This document shows positions 4,899 to 5,794 of a stretch of 5,794 bases of DNA, piece by piece. The notes under the pieces were generated by a model. The model did not search any database, was not told the DNA's origin, and saw only the letters and a program-made list of their open reading frames with translations. A program made the translations under genes and the position numbers. Source of the DNA: Alphaproteobacteria bacterium (GTDB taxonomy: Bacteria; Pseudomonadota; Alphaproteobacteria; RF32; CAG-977); assembly GCA_017476085.1 (NCBI GenBank), contig JAFVEJ010000005.1, positions 1 through 5,794 of the forward strand, written 5' to 3'. Every line of letters begins with the position of its first letter. Position 1 is the stretch's first letter.

Positions 4899-5794
4899 AT
4901 GACAAAATATATTTTTATCACCGGCGGCGTTGTGTCTTCTTTAGGCAAAGGAATGGCTTCCGCCGCCATCGGCGCACTGCTGCAGGCCAGAGGTTACAAA
5001 GTCAGAATGCGCAAAATGGATCCGTACCTGAACATCGATCCGGGAACGATGTCGCCTTATCAGCATGGCGAAGTCTTTGTCACGGAAGACGGTGCGGAAA
5101 CCGACCTGGATTTGGGACATTATGAACGTTTTATCAATGTGCCCTGCCATAAAACGGATTCCGTTTCCGGCGGCAAGATTTATTACAATGTCCTGATGAA
5201 AGAACGCCACGGCGAATATCTGGGCGCCACCGTTCAGGCCATTCCGCATGTGACTGATGAAATTAAACGTTTTATCGAATCCGATTTGTCGGACGAAGAT
5301 TTTGTCCTTTATGAAATCGGCGGAACGGTCGGCGATATTGAAGGAACCTTATTTCTGGAAGCGATTCGCCAATTCGCCATTTCCGCCGGACGCGAAAACT
5401 GCCTTTTTCTGCATTTAACGCTGCTGCCCTATATTCCGACGGCGGGAGAGTTAAAGACGAAACCGACTCAGCATTCCGTCAAACAGCTGCTTGAAGCCGG
5501 GATTCAGCCGAATCTGCTGTTGTGTCGATCTCAAATGATGCTGTCGGAATCGGAACGCAAAAAAATAGGTCTGTTCTGCAATATTGCCCCCGAAGACGTG
5601 ATCATCGCTTTGGATGCGGACAGTATTTATAAAATCCCCCTGCAGTACCACGAACAAGGACTTGACCGCCAGATTTTGAAATACTTCAAAATGTCGGACA
5701 AAGCGCCGGAACCCGATTTGGAAAAATGGAAACAGATCGTTGCCACAATCAGCGCATGGGAACATGAAACGACGATTGCCGTCGTCGGCAAATA
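4899..5794 (+). CDS. pyrG: CTP synthase, N-terminal 298 codons (runs off the window)
   Basis: The ATG at 4899-4901 opens [18 protein letters not shown], the canonical start of CTP synthase. The frame stays open to the window edge, ending two bases into codon 299. The visible part is the whole amidoligase domain, which phosphorylates UTP with ATP and aminates it to CTP; the glutaminase domain that supplies ammonia begins at the edge (family length is about 540 residues). Key sites: phosphate-binding loop 9-18, [20 protein letters not shown] (41-60), [11 protein letters not shown] (68-78) with magnesium ligand Asp71, [10 protein letters not shown] (139-148) with Glu139, and [13 protein letters not shown] (185-197), part of the UTP/CTP pocket. 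A GGA lies eight bases before the ATG and a closer AAGGA adjoins it. The enzyme forms cytoplasmic tetramers or filaments. The upstream neighbour is a divergent lipoprotein gene. Confidence 0.98.
   Translation, partial: MTKYIFITGGVVSSLGKGMASAAIGALLQARGYKVRMRKMDPYLNIDPGTMSPYQHGEVFVTEDGAETDLDLGHYERFINVPCHKTDSVSGGKIYYNVLMKERHGEYLGATVQAIPHVTDEIKRFIESDLSDEDFVLYEIGGTVGDIEGTLFLEAIRQFAISAGRENCLFLHLTLLPYIPTAGELKTKPTQHSVKQLLEAGIQPNLLLCRSQMMLSESERKKIGLFCNIAPEDVIIALDADSIYKIPLQYHEQGLDRQILKYFKMSDKAPEPDLEKWKQIVATISAWEHETTIAVVGK

Noticed and set aside
4880..5125. Plus-strand open frame of 81 codons at the start of pyrG
   Set aside because: It is a shifted reading frame over the highly conserved CTP synthase N-terminus and encodes Arg-rich, non-homologous sequence.
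4941..5249. Minus-strand open frame of 102 codons opposite pyrG, and a similar one at 5451-5765
   Set aside because: Both are antisense to conserved CTP synthase sequence, without ribosome sites or family resemblance.

Overview
The window looks like chromosomal housekeeping DNA from an alphaproteobacterium of moderate to low GC (judged by eye). The main clues are a DUF2125-like membrane-anchored protein, a chorismate mutase with a long C-terminal extension paired with hisC, and an alphaproteobacterial-style CTP synthase N-terminus. I see no insertion sequence, phage gene, tRNA, rRNA or CRISPR array. A host-associated or gut Rhodospirillales-like lineage is possible, but that is only a guess from composition.

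Layout, left to right. (1) Bases 1-135 hold the last 44 codons of an LD-carboxypeptidase (ldcA, + strand). Its stop codon overlaps the stop of a convergent HAD-family hydrolase (132-740, - strand). (2) A short gap (741-828) separates the HAD gene from a divergent DUF2125-like gene (829-1929, +). (3) A two-gene - strand operon follows: chorismate mutase (3041-3892), then hisC (1933-3030). The hisC Shine-Dalgarno overlaps the mutase stop codon. The operon ends three bases from the stop of the DUF2125-like gene. (4) An AT-rich gap (3893-3983) separates the operon from a divergent hisI (3984-4319, +). (5) hisI converges on a small lipoprotein gene (4326-4769, -). (6) A 129-base divergent control region with a good promoter candidate leads into pyrG (4899 onward, +), which runs off the window after 298 codons.

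Functionally the window combines aromatic amino acid synthesis (chorismate to prephenate, plus an aminotransferase able in principle to serve histidine and Phe/Tyr synthesis), one histidine pathway step (HisI), CTP synthesis (PyrG), murein recycling (LdcA), and two envelope proteins of unknown role. All coding genes appear intact apart from the two cut by the window edges. No gene-free stretch exceeds 300 bases.

I found no convincing new multi-gene system. The most interesting item is the chorismate mutase. Its C-terminal part reads as one lobe of a prephenate dehydratase joined directly to an ACT-like domain, as if a PheA-type protein had lost its second catalytic lobe and kept a regulatory module.
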